Shown here one piece after another: positions 1 through 8,283 of a stretch of 64,000 nt of DNA (position 1 is its first letter; the number at the start of each line of letters is the position of its first letter). The position numbers and the translations under genes are program-made. Source of the DNA: Mobilicoccus pelagius NBRC 104925. Its GTDB lineage: Bacteria; Actinomycetota; Actinomycetes; Actinomycetales; Dermatophilaceae. The DNA lies in assembly GCF_000247995.1 (NCBI RefSeq), contig NZ_BAFE01000003.1, positions 124,001 to 188,000 on the forward strand, in the 5' to 3' direction. The notes under the pieces are model-generated. The model was given only the letters and a program-made list of their open reading frames with translations. It had not been told where the DNA came from and did no database searches.

Positions 1-499
1 GGTCGTCGACCTCGGGGAGGTCACGGCGCCACGCGACGCCGAGGTCCCGGGCGTTCCACCAGTCGTTGACCGATTCGACGAGGTCGGTCTCGACCTCGCC
101 GACCCGTTCGTCGAGGTCGCTGCGCAGGCGCACGGCGCGACGGCGCAGGAGCGACCACCGTGCGCGCAGGTCGCGGTCCCGCCCACCGAGGTCGTTGCGC
201 TCGCGGACGCGCTGCTGCGCCTCGAGCTCGGTGAGGCGCACCTGCTCCGGTGTCGGGCCGAAGTCGAGACGGCGCCGGGTGCGGCGGGCGACGCGCCGGA
301 GGCGCTCGTCGCGGAGCCGGTAGGAGACGGGCACGCGGAGGACCCGCACGTCCTGCAGCCACGTGTCCTGCCGGTACGGCGTCGGTGACGCCCCGAGCAG
401 GGTGACCTGCACGCCTCCGTCGGCGAGCGCGAGGGCGGACTTGAGGACGCGGGTGTCGTGGGCGATCGTGTTGCCGACCATCATGAGCACGTGGGTCAC
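1..499 (-). CDS. Glycosyltransferase, GT4-like, 3' end cut by window edge
   Basis: The frame read from 499 to base 1 is open and gives about 166 residues of a GT-B type glycosyltransferase N-terminus. It begins VTHVLMMVGNTIAHDTRV, which aligns with the start of the neighbouring 861-residue enzyme (LRVLMLVNNDIRHDTRV). Both share the opening beta strand and the HDTRV segment followed by K-S-A-L. The GTG at 499 is chosen because a TAGCAT hexamer lies exactly 7 bases upstream (minus strand, 512-507), as in leaderless actinobacterial genes. Several in-frame GTG/ATG codons follow within 20 bases. An Arg-rich helical stretch follows the N-terminal strand, as in the neighbour. The sugar donor and acceptor cannot be told. 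The rest of the gene lies outside the window. Confidence 0.8.
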   Translation of the reverse strand, partial: MTHVLMMVGNTIAHDTRVLKSALALADGGVQVTLLGASPTPYRQDTWLQDVRVLRVPVSYRLRDERLRRVARRTRRRLDFGPTPEQVRLTELEAQQRVRERNDLGGRDRDLRARWSLLRRRAVRLRSDLDERVGEVETDLVESVNDWWNARDLGVAWRRDLPEVDD

Positions 500-506
500 G
501 TGCTCG

Positions 507-512
507 ATGCTA
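507..512 (-). promoter_or_regulatory. -10 hexamer TAGCAT, leaderless start
   Basis: On the minus strand TAGCAT ends 7 bases before the GTG at 499. That spacing places the transcript start on the start codon. The same hexamer precedes the next gene (3171-3166). No clear -35 was identified. Confidence 0.55.
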
Positions 513-571
513 CCGATGCCTTTGTCCCACGAGGGGATCCGCGTGGACGCGCCGCCGGTCGGTGCCGGTGG

Positions 572-3157
572 TCAGCGTCGTAGGTGCAGGTGCTCGTCGA
601 GGAGTTCCGCCGCGAGTCGGCCGTCGTGATGTTCCCGCACGAACTCGACGCCGGCGCGGGCTGCGCGGCGTCCGGCCTCCCGGTCGGTGAGCAGGCCGCG
701 GAGGACGTCCTCGAGCGTCTCGGGGTCCGCCTCGACGATGGCGCAGCCCGGCGCCTGGGCGCGGACCTCGTCGACGACGTGACCGAGGACGATCCGACCG
801 GAGGCCATCGCCTCGACGGCCCGCAGGCCGTAGGTGCCGATGCGGAACTGATCGAGGACGACATCGGCCTCGGCGACGAGCCCCGGCATCGCCGTGGGGA
901 GGACGTTCTCGAGGCGGCGGTACTCGATGAGCCCCTCGGCCTCCAGGCGACGTCCGACGGCGTCGGCGACCTCGCTGCCCGCGAGGCGCGTGTCGGTGGG
1001 GACGTGGAGGACGACGGGCACCTCACGGTCGAACGACGTCGGCTCGGCCTCCCAGATGTTCGTGTCGACGGCGACCGGCAGCCAGATCGCGCCGGGCACG
1101 TCGAGAGCGAGGTCGGGCGAGGAGACGAACACCGGGCCGTGCCCGGCCTCGAGGAACCCCTCCGCCTTCTGGAGGAGGAACGCGCGACGCGACCCCAGCT
1201 GGTAGGTGCTCTCCTCCAGCGGGTCGGTGAACGGCGAGAAGCGGGTGCGTCGCGTCGTGTCCTCGGGGCTGCGCACGTCGTGGCCGTGGAGGAGGAGACC
1301 GACGCGGATGCCGAGGGCGCGGAGGGCGTCGGCGTGCTTGACGAACGTGCGCCCGTAGCGACGTCCGACGAGGGGACGCCCCGCCTCGATGAGGGCGTGC
1401 GTCCACTCGGCCTCGATGCGCTCGGCGAAGCCGGCAGCCCAGCGGGGGTTGGCGCGGAAGACGCTGAACGGGACGACCTCGTCGGCGGGGAACGTGAGCG
1501 GTCCGCCCATGTCGATACCGAGCACCGAGGCGCGGACACCGGGCACGTTCCGTTCGACGGCCTTGCCCCAGCCCCAGCCCTCACCGGCGAGGTTGGAGGC
1601 GCCGATGCCGAGGACGGCGGGCCGGTCGTCGCGCCACCACGGCTCCTCGGTGACCTCGGAGAGGTCCGTGGAGTGCGCGGGCTCGGCGAGGCGGTCGGCT
1701 CCGACGAGGGAGCGGTACACCTCACGCAGCGACTGCGCCTGGCGGTTCCAGTCGTAGGGGGCGAGCATCTGGGGGTTGTCGGCGATGTGTCGACGCAGCT
1801 CCGGGACGCGGTCGAGGACGCGGCGCGCGGCGCGGGCGAAGTCGTCGACGTCCTCGGCGCGGTGGACCTCGCCGACGTCGTGGGAGGTGACGAACTCGGC
1901 CTGCGCGCGGCAGTCGCTCACGAGGAGCGGGATGCCGGCGTGGAGGTACTCGAACAGCTTGTTCGCGAGCGCGAACTCGTGGCTGCCGTAGTGGACGAGC
2001 GGGATCGTGCCGACGTCGGCGCTCGCCAGGTACGCGGAGACGTCGTCGGGCGCGACGGGCTCGAGGAAGTGGACGCGGTCGGTGACGCCGAGGGCGGTCG
2101 TGAGCTCGCGGAGCGCCTCGACGCGGGTCGTCTTCGTCGTCGGCACGCACACGACGGCGAGGTGCACCCCGGGCAGTTGGGGCAGCGCGCCGATGGCGGT
2201 CTGCACACCGCGGGCGACGGTGATGCCGCCGGAGTAGACGAGCAGCGGCACGTCGGGAGCGACGCCGCAGTCGGCGCGGACGTCGAGGCCCTCGCGGATG
2301 CCGGGATCGCCGTCGAGGACGGGCGAGTTGTAGACGACGGCGGGGCGTTCGGGCAGGTGGTGCGCGCGCTGCAGCTCCTCGGCGAGGGCGCCGGTGACGG
2401 TGATGACGGCCCCGGCCATGCCGATGTACTCGCGTTCGAGGTCGACGTAGGCGGCGCGGATGCGGGGGGTGCGCGGCGGGGAGAGCGAGAGCCCGGCGAC
2501 GTACTCGTGGGCGTCGTAGATCCACCACGCCTGCCGTCCCTCGGCGCGGCGGCGGGCGACGGCGCGGGCCGCAGTGCCCATGTGGTGCATGTCGTGGGCG
2601 TGGATGACGTCCCATTCGAGGGAGTTGACGAGGGCGGAGTAGGCGACCTCGTAGTCGTCGATGGCCGGCAGGCTGCGGCGCCACGAGGCGAACTCGGTGC
2701 GGTCGTCGTGCCATTCGAGCGCGCGCGCCCGGAGGTCCTTCTCCGCGCCGTGGAGTCGCTGCTGCAGCCGCCCGAGGCGGGTACGGACCTTCGCGCCCGT
2801 CTCGGCGACCTTGGCGCGCACCTCGCGGTCGCGCCCGCCGAGCTCGGCGGCCTCCGCGGTGCGCAGGCGGGATCGGCGGACGACGGCACGACGCTCCGAC
2901 GGCGTCATGTCGGGGATGATCGTGCGGTTCTCGAACCGGCGACGGCGGTCCTGCGCCTTGTGGTGGTAGCGCCACGCGAGCGGCACGCGGTAGATCTCGA
3001 CGTCGCCGAGTCGCACGTGCTCGGGGTACCCCTCCGACCCGTAGCCGATGACGGTGACGTGGGCGCCACCGTCGGCGACGGCGAGTGCACTCTTCATCAC
3101 CCGTGTGTCGTGCCGGATGTCGTTGTTCACCAGCATGAGCACACGCAACTTCTCCAT
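572..3157 (-). CDS. Two-domain glycosyltransferase (861 aa)
   Basis: This long protein joins two glycosyltransferase-like halves. Residues 1 to about 480 form a GT4-like GT-B enzyme, with a nucleotide-sugar half containing the E-F-A-L-A-N-K-L-F-E-Y-L motif typical of these enzymes. An Arg-rich helical insertion sits at about 75-180. Residues 500-861 form a second GT-B-like unit. It aligns closely with the stand-alone 499-residue protein at 8284-9783: both contain a 'VLDQF...YG..A.EAMA.GR.V' segment near the end. The ATG at 3157 follows TAGCAT by 8 bases. The first half resembles the partial gene at the left edge. The fusion suggests two successive sugar transfers by one polypeptide, but donor and linkage are unknown. 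Function beyond 'glycosyltransferase' is inference. Confidence 0.82.
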   Translation of the reverse strand: MEKLRVLMLVNNDIRHDTRVMKSALAVADGGAHVTVIGYGSEGYPEHVRLGDVEIYRVPLAWRYHHKAQDRRRRFENRTIIPDMTPSERRAVVRRSRLRTAEAAELGGRDREVRAKVAETGAKVRTRLGRLQQRLHGAEKDLRARALEWHDDRTEFASWRRSLPAIDDYEVAYSALVNSLEWDVIHAHDMHHMGTAARAVARRRAEGRQAWWIYDAHEYVAGLSLSPPRTPRIRAAYVDLEREYIGMAGAVITVTGALAEELQRAHHLPERPAVVYNSPVLDGDPGIREGLDVRADCGVAPDVPLLVYSGGITVARGVQTAIGALPQLPGVHLAVVCVPTTKTTRVEALRELTTALGVTDRVHFLEPVAPDDVSAYLASADVGTIPLVHYGSHEFALANKLFEYLHAGIPLLVSDCRAQAEFVTSHDVGEVHRAEDVDDFARAARRVLDRVPELRRHIADNPQMLAPYDWNRQAQSLREVYRSLVGADRLAEPAHSTDLSEVTEEPWWRDDRPAVLGIGASNLAGEGWGWGKAVERNVPGVRASVLGIDMGGPLTFPADEVVPFSVFRANPRWAAGFAERIEAEWTHALIEAGRPLVGRRYGRTFVKHADALRALGIRVGLLLHGHDVRSPEDTTRRTRFSPFTDPLEESTYQLGSRRAFLLQKAEGFLEAGHGPVFVSSPDLALDVPGAIWLPVAVDTNIWEAEPTSFDREVPVVLHVPTDTRLAGSEVADAVGRRLEAEGLIEYRRLENVLPTAMPGLVAEADVVLDQFRIGTYGLRAVEAMASGRIVLGHVVDEVRAQAPGCAIVEADPETLEDVLRGLLTDREAGRRAARAGVEFVREHHDGRLAAELLDEHLHLRR

Positions 3158-3165
3158 GTCACACG

Positions 3166-3171
3166 ATGCTA
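3166..3171 (-). promoter_or_regulatory. -10 hexamer TAGCAT before the two-domain glycosyltransferase
   Basis: Minus-strand TAGCAT ends 8 bases before the ATG at 3157. This fits a leaderless or nearly leaderless transcript. Confidence 0.5.
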
Positions 3172-3305
3172 GGCGACCGCTGCGAGCGATGCCGGGAGGC
3201 GGGGCCGCCCGGTGGATCTCACGACCGTGCGGCGAGGGGGCACGCGGTCACCCGACACGCCTCGCCCACCCCGCGCGGCGCCCCGGGCGGCACGTGCCCC
3301 GCCAT

Positions 3306-3311
3306 TAGACT
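3306..3311 (+). promoter_or_regulatory. -10 hexamer TAGACT before the ligase-like gene
   Basis: TAGACT ends 7 bases before the GTG at 3319. This supports that codon over upstream in-frame starts at 3166 and downstream ones at 3340 and 3367. Confidence 0.55.
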
Positions 3312-3318
3312 CGGCCGG

Positions 3319-4710
3319 GTGCGGGGATCGACGACGGCTGTGACGACCACCTCGACGCCCCACAGGATGCCACCCGGGGGCGTCGCCGTGACCGCGGCGG
3401 CGGGAGTGCTCACGACGCTCCTCGTCCTCTCGATCAACGCGGGCCGGTTCGTCACCGCCCCGCTCAGGACCGCGGGTCTCCTGTGGCCCGTCTACCTCGG
3501 GCTCCTCGTCCTCGGCGTCGCCGCCCTCGCCGGGACGGGCCGCTGGCGGCGCACCCCCGTGTGGGGACTCCCTGCGTTCTGGTTCGTCGGCCTCGGGTGG
3601 ATGCCGTACGCGTGGCGGGTCGCCCCCGATCCGGAGTGGGCCTCCCGTGAGGTGCTCCTCCTCTCCTACTGCGCCGTGCTCTCGACCGCGGCGCTCCTCC
3701 TCGGGCGCCGGGCCTCCCTCGCCTGGTGGCGGCGCGGGTGGGTGCTCTCGCTCGTCCTCGCCGGGGCCGTCGCCGTGTGGGAGATGACCACGGCGCAGCA
3801 CCTGTGGGTGCACCCGTGGCCGTTCCAGCCGCGCATCGCCGTCGCGACCTACGGCAACCCGAACAACTTCGGCATCGTCACCCTCGCGATGCTCGTCGCG
3901 GTGCTCGCCTGGCGGGCCGAGTCACGCTCCCGCGCCGTGCGTGCCGGGCTCGGTGTCGCCGCCGTCGCCTGCGCCGCGTTCGCGATCCTCTCGGAGAGCC
4001 GCTCGGCGGTCCTCGGCCTCGTGCTCGTCGCGCTGCTCGACGTCTCCCGTCGGCTCGCCGCGCACCCCGGGCTCGTCCGCGCGACCGTCGCCGCCCACCG
4101 ACGGGTCGCCGCGACCCTCGCCGTGCTCGTCGGGATGCTGGCGGTCGCGTCGTTCGTCGTGCCCGCCCTCGCCGCCCGCAATCCCCTCGTGCGGATGATT
4201 CACGCGGCCCTCCAGCCCGAGACGGCGGCCTCCGACCTGTTCCGGGTACGGGTGTCACTCCTCGGGCTGCGGTACTGGCGGGAGTCGGGGTTCCTCGGCA
4301 CGGGCGCCGGATCCTTCGAGCCGATCATGTGGAACGACCCCGCCTCGGGCATCGAGATCGAGGCGAACCTCCACAACGCCTTCGTCGAGCTCCTCATGCA
4401 GTACGGCGTCGTCGTGTTCGCGGCCTTCGCCCTGCTGCTGCTCGTCCTCGTGCGGGTGTGGTGGACGACGCGCCTCGCGGCCCGGCTCCGACCGCGGGTC
4501 GGGATCGTCCGCACGGAACTCGCCGGGCACCTGCTCGTCTTCGCAGCGCTCGGCCTCACGGCGAGCTCGGCGCTCACGCTCACCGTGTGGTGGCTCGTCC
4601 TCGCCAACGCCTGCGCGTGCGGGGCGCGCCTGCTCGACCTGCGGGCCCCGCGCGATCGGCGGGGCCCGCAGGAGGTCAGCGCCCCAGGCGTCGGCGGGTC
4701 GGCGGGGTGA
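3319..4710 (+). CDS. O-antigen ligase/polymerase-like membrane protein
   Basis: A polytopic membrane protein of about 463 residues with some ten hydrophobic segments. The central motif YGNPNNFG is shared with the second ligase-like protein at 34843-36564 (FGNPNNLA). A large loop after it contains a conserved-looking G-x-G-x-G-S-F-E segment, followed by H-N-A-F-V-E. This layout is that of the Wzy_C/WaaL superfamily, which polymerises or transfers lipid-linked glycans on the outer face of the membrane. The start is set at GTG 3319 by the TAGACT hexamer 7 bases upstream. The last 35 bases overlap the convergent glycosyltransferase gene, and a 14-bp perfect hairpin lies inside the coding end. Whether it acts as ligase or polymerase is not visible. 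Confidence 0.75.
   Translation: MRGSTTAVTTTSTPHRMPPGGVAVTAAAGVLTTLLVLSINAGRFVTAPLRTAGLLWPVYLGLLVLGVAALAGTGRWRRTPVWGLPAFWFVGLGWMPYAWRVAPDPEWASREVLLLSYCAVLSTAALLLGRRASLAWWRRGWVLSLVLAGAVAVWEMTTAQHLWVHPWPFQPRIAVATYGNPNNFGIVTLAMLVAVLAWRAESRSRAVRAGLGVAAVACAAFAILSESRSAVLGLVLVALLDVSRRLAAHPGLVRATVAAHRRVAATLAVLVGMLAVASFVVPALAARNPLVRMIHAALQPETAASDLFRVRVSLLGLRYWRESGFLGTGAGSFEPIMWNDPASGIEIEANLHNAFVELLMQYGVVVFAAFALLLLVLVRVWWTTRLAARLRPRVGIVRTELAGHLLVFAALGLTASSALTLTVWWLVLANACACGARLLDLRAPRDRRGPQEVSAPGVGGSAG
4638..4672. terminator. 14-bp perfect hairpin between convergent genes
   Basis: Bases 4638-4651 pair perfectly with 4659-4672 around a 7-base loop. The hairpin starts 4 bases after the minus-strand stop at 4676 and lies within the last codons of the plus-strand ligase. 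It probably terminates the minus-strand operon. No U-tract follows, as is common in GC-rich actinobacteria. Confidence 0.6.
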
Positions 4711-6136
4711 CCGGCCGGGCCGCGATCTCGCCGAGACGCTCGACGAGCGGCGTCATCTGCCGCACCCGCTCGAACCGCTCCGCATAGGCCGTGGCCGCGG
4801 CACGCTCCTCGTCGGTGACGGTGTGCGCCCGCACCTCGGCCTCGCAGAACGCCCGTGCCACGTCCTCGGACTCGAGCGAGGCCGCCTTGACGAGCAGCGG
4901 GTAGCCGCCGAGCACGTCGGCGACCGCGCAGTCGTCCTCGTAGAGGCCGACGACGGGCTTGCCGGTGGCCATGTACTCGAAGACCTTGCCGGAGGTGACG
5001 TACGGGGAGTCCGCGACGATCATGACGAGCACGTCGATCGCCGCGTACGCCGCCGCGATCTCGGCCTTGGCGACGGGGCCGTGCCACGTGCAGTCCTGCG
5101 TCGGGTCACCCGTGGGCAGGACGTTCGCGACGGCCCGGCTCACGCCGAAGAACCCGAGGTGGCCGTAGAGATTCATCGTCGCCTCGGCCATCTGCGGGTC
5201 CTCCTTGGCCGCGCGCCAGCCCGCCCACACCTGGGCGTGGGGCTGGTTGCCCGTGAGGGTGCCGACGTATCCGAACCGCACTCCGGGCCGGGCGTCCTCG
5301 CCGCTCTCGGGGTCGGGCGCGACGTCCGAGTCCTCCGCGGGGCCCGCCGCCTCGACCGCCGCCTCGACCGCCGTCGCGTCCTCGCGGGCGGCGGCCTGGT
5401 CGCGTGCCGCCGAGTCGACGGCGTCGGTGAGGGTGCGGACGACGGAGGTGTCGTACCCGTTGGCGACGACGATCATCTTGTCCGCGTCCTCGGGATAGGC
5501 CCGCTGGTGCCAGGCGAGGAGCGGCTGGTTGACGAAGCAGATGAGTTCGGCGTCGTCGAACGTGCGCTTCTCCCACGTGTAGGCCGGGTGCCCGGGCGGG
5601 AACGCGAGCTCGTCGGTGAAGAGGTCGAGGGTCCAGCTGTCGCGGCTGTCGAGGACGTAGGGCACGCCCGTCGCGCGCTTGAACAGCCACGGCGCCTCGT
5701 AGCAGGAGTACGGGTTGCCGGTGGCGAGGACGACGTCGAGGCGGTGTCGGCGGTGCACGCCGATCATGCGGGTGAGGAGTCCCGGCACCCACGAGCCGTA
5801 CTGGTCGAGCCACACCGTCTTCGTCGCGCGCTGCGTGAGGCGGCGGTGGAGCTCGGGGAAGTTGCCCCGCAGCCAGGAGAACCGCCGCGGGTGCGTCTCG
5901 AGGTGCTGCATGGGCAGTGGGATGCGCTCGACGTGGACTCGCGGGTCGATCGCGTCGAGGAGGCTCTCGTCGGAGGAGCGCGTGATGTGCTCGAAGAAGT
6001 CGGGGGTCACGGTGAAGACGGTGACCTCGAAGTCGCTCTCGACGAGGTGGTTGGCGAGCGCGAGCATCCGGTAGACGCCACTCGCGCGCGACGGCGGGAA
6101 GTAGAAGGCGACGAGGCCGACGTGTCCGCGACTCAT
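4676..6136 (-). CDS. Glycosyltransferase family 4-like protein (486 aa)
   Basis: The protein begins MSRGHVGLVAFYFPPSRASG, the N-terminal strand and P-P-x-x-x-S-G loop of GT4 enzymes of the WbuB type that act on UDP-sugars. The donor-binding half includes VRFGYVGTLTG and the G-K-V-F-E-Y-M-A-T-G-K-P-V motif with its conserved Glu. An acidic Ala/Asp insertion sits at about 255-300. The ATG at 6136 overlaps the stop of the upstream gene as ATGA, so the two are probably translationally coupled. A longer open frame upstream of 6136 lacks family similarity and was not used. It is a cytoplasmic enzyme of surface-glycan assembly, with unknown sugar specificity. Confidence 0.85.
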   Translation of the reverse strand: MSRGHVGLVAFYFPPSRASGVYRMLALANHLVESDFEVTVFTVTPDFFEHITRSSDESLLDAIDPRVHVERIPLPMQHLETHPRRFSWLRGNFPELHRRLTQRATKTVWLDQYGSWVPGLLTRMIGVHRRHRLDVVLATGNPYSCYEAPWLFKRATGVPYVLDSRDSWTLDLFTDELAFPPGHPAYTWEKRTFDDAELICFVNQPLLAWHQRAYPEDADKMIVVANGYDTSVVRTLTDAVDSAARDQAAAREDATAVEAAVEAAGPAEDSDVAPDPESGEDARPGVRFGYVGTLTGNQPHAQVWAGWRAAKEDPQMAEATMNLYGHLGFFGVSRAVANVLPTGDPTQDCTWHGPVAKAEIAAAYAAIDVLVMIVADSPYVTSGKVFEYMATGKPVVGLYEDDCAVADVLGGYPLLVKAASLESEDVARAFCEAEVRAHTVTDEERAAATAYAERFERVRQMTPLVERLGEIAARPVTPPTRRRLGR

Positions 6137-8220
6137 GCCACTCCCCCGTCCGTCGTGCCGGTGGTCCCGCCGGGGGTGCCTGCTGCCGGGCCACTCGGTC
6201 TGCCGTCGGGGCCGTCGCTCGTGGGCGTCTGCGTGGCTCCCTCGGCCGGTGCGTTCATCCCGGTGGCCTGCCCACTCGCCGGGTCGATCGGCGAGGCGGT
6301 CGTCGGCTCCGCGGCAGGGGCGGCCTCCTCGGCCTCGGGCGTGGGGTCCGGTTCGACCTTGTCCGCCTTCTTGAGGGCCTCGGCCCACCACCGGGCGACG
6401 TGCTTGGCGGTGAACACGCCCGAGTGGTACTCGGCCTCGGGGTGCTTCTTGAGGAGGCGGTACGTGAGCTGGGTGAATCGGGTGCCGCCGTGGACGATGA
6501 CGTCGATCTGGTCGGCGGTGTAGAGCTCGGGCTGGCTCTCGGCGCGGCGGGCCATGACGAGTCCGCGGACGAGGAGCCACGGGCGGCGGTAGAGCTGCCG
6601 CTGGGAGAAGCGGGAGACGCGACCGTGGAAGGTCTCGGCGCGGGCGAGGACCTTGCGGGCCTGCGGCTGCCGCTCGGAGGGCAGAGTCCCGGCGACCTTC
6701 TCGGCCCCGCGGAGCACGGTGCGCGGCGCGCGGTCGACGACGGCGCGCTCGACGCGCTGGAGGGTGTTGTACCGGTCGGGGTCGCCGACGGTGACGAGCG
6801 CCATCCCCTTGGGCACGACCCCGGCCGTCATCGACTCGAGGTCGACGGCGACGACCTGGGCACCCATGTCGATGGCCCGCTGCACGCCGTGCATGAGGCG
6901 ACGCCACTGGAGCATGCCCTGGTAGACGACGACGACGCGGAGGTCGCCGGGTCGGGTGAACGGCTCCGGCGGCGGGTCGCCGAGGACGTGGGTGTGGAGC
7001 AGGTCCGCGACGCGCTCCTCACCGTAGAACCCGCGGAGGACGCCGCGGACGTGGGTGAGCTCGGCGCGGCCGACGTCGGTGCGCAGGGCGGCGACGGCGT
7101 CGGCGACGGCCTCGGGCTCGGGGTCGCGGGGCACGAAGACGGCCATGCCGACGTCCTCGGGCAGCGCCATCGTCTCCTCGGGCCCGCCGCACTTCGTGAC
7201 GACGACGGGCAGGCCGCTCGCGACCGCCTCGATGAGGGTGATGCCGAACGTCTCGTAGGCGGAGAGGTGGACGAGGACGTCGGCGTCGCGCAGGTAGGAG
7301 CCGACCTCCGTGGGGGCGACGATGCCGGCGAATGTCACCCGGTCGGTGAGGCCGAGCTCCGCGATGCGTTCGACGAGCTGCTCGTGGAGGGGGCCGTCAC
7401 CGACGAGCGTGAGGTGCCACGGCCGCTGCGGGTCGCGGGAGACGGCGACGGCGAAGCTCTCGACGAGCTTGTCGACGCCCTTGCGCTCGATGAGGCTGCC
7501 GACGTAGAGCCACCGGTCGGGGTGGCGCATGGGTTCGGTGCGCAGCGGCACGTCGTCGAAGCGCACCGGGTTGGGCACGGCGCGGATGATGTCGGCCTGC
7601 TGCCCGCAGTAGCGGCGCAGGACGCCGGCGGACTCGTCGCCGACGGCGATGACGGCCTGGGCGCGGGCGACGGCGGCGCGGTAGGCGGAGGCGGCCTCGA
7701 GGTCGGCGAACACGGCGCGGACGTACGTCGCGTGCTCGGTGATGACGAACCGGGCGGGTCGGGAGAGGAGCGGCGCGACGGCGGCCCCGGTGGGGGCGCC
7801 GACGTGGGCGTTGACGTACGTCGCCTGCGTGATGTGCGGCAGCGCGTGGCGCACGATCGCCGCGCGCTGGACGTCGATCGCCTCGTGGCGTGAGGTCATC
7901 GGGTCCATCGGGGCCCGCACGTGGACGATGCGCGCCTCGGGACGCTCGCTCACCGTCACCCAGCTCGACGCGGGGCGACCGTCCTCGTCGAGCGGGCGGT
8001 CGGCCTCCGGCGCGTCGTCGTCGACGGGGGTCGAGTCGACGTGGACGACGGTCACCGGGCCGGTGTGGTGGCGACGCAGGGTCGTCACCGCGTCACGCAC
8101 GAAGGTGCCCCACATCGGATTCGTCTCCGTGGGGTACCACGGGGTGACGAACACGAGGTCGTCGTACCGTTCGCCGTGCACGGGTTGCGCTGCAGCCGTG
8201 AGGGGATTGACGTCGCTCAC
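6133..8220 (-). CDS. GT4 glycosyltransferase with long C-terminal extension (695 aa)
   Basis: Residues 1-410 are a full GT-B enzyme of family 4. They include TPWYPTETNPMWGTFVRD at the N-terminus, a YVGSLIERKGVDKLVESF donor-domain motif, and E-T-F-G-I-T-L-I-E-A-V-A-S-G-L-P-V with the catalytic-site Glu pair. Residues 415-620 form an extra domain of unknown kind. It has a Rossmann-like first strand (LRVVVVYQGMLQWRR), repeated in parts that read like another GT-B N-terminal half. The last 75 residues are Ala/Pro/Thr-rich and probably disordered. GTG 8220 follows TGAGGAGG by 5 bases, and a TAGGCT hexamer lies upstream. Family length is usually 350-420 residues, so the extension is unusual. Confidence 0.83.
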   Translation of the reverse strand: MSDVNPLTAAAQPVHGERYDDLVFVTPWYPTETNPMWGTFVRDAVTTLRRHHTGPVTVVHVDSTPVDDDAPEADRPLDEDGRPASSWVTVSERPEARIVHVRAPMDPMTSRHEAIDVQRAAIVRHALPHITQATYVNAHVGAPTGAAVAPLLSRPARFVITEHATYVRAVFADLEAASAYRAAVARAQAVIAVGDESAGVLRRYCGQQADIIRAVPNPVRFDDVPLRTEPMRHPDRWLYVGSLIERKGVDKLVESFAVAVSRDPQRPWHLTLVGDGPLHEQLVERIAELGLTDRVTFAGIVAPTEVGSYLRDADVLVHLSAYETFGITLIEAVASGLPVVVTKCGGPEETMALPEDVGMAVFVPRDPEPEAVADAVAALRTDVGRAELTHVRGVLRGFYGEERVADLLHTHVLGDPPPEPFTRPGDLRVVVVYQGMLQWRRLMHGVQRAIDMGAQVVAVDLESMTAGVVPKGMALVTVGDPDRYNTLQRVERAVVDRAPRTVLRGAEKVAGTLPSERQPQARKVLARAETFHGRVSRFSQRQLYRRPWLLVRGLVMARRAESQPELYTADQIDVIVHGGTRFTQLTYRLLKKHPEAEYHSGVFTAKHVARWWAEALKKADKVEPDPTPEAEEAAPAAEPTTASPIDPASGQATGMNAPAEGATQTPTSDGPDGRPSGPAAGTPGGTTGTTDGGVA

Positions 8221-8254
8221 CGCGGCCTCCTCAAAGGGTTCGGGATCGACCGTC

Positions 8255-8260
8255 AGCCTA
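8255..8260 (-). promoter_or_regulatory. -10 hexamer TAGGCT for the 8220-4676 gene pair
   Basis: Minus-strand TAGGCT lies in the 63-base gap between two minus-strand glycosyltransferase genes. It would give a leader of about 28 bases carrying the strong TGAGGAGG ribosome-binding site. Confidence 0.45.
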
Positions 8261-8283
8261 TCGTCGCGAGGCGTCCGCGCCGG

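Noticed and set aside
584-3172. 862-residue open frame on the plus strand
   Set aside because: It is antisense to the two-domain glycosyltransferase and is rich in Asp/Gly/Val repeats with no domain motif. High GC keeps such frames open.
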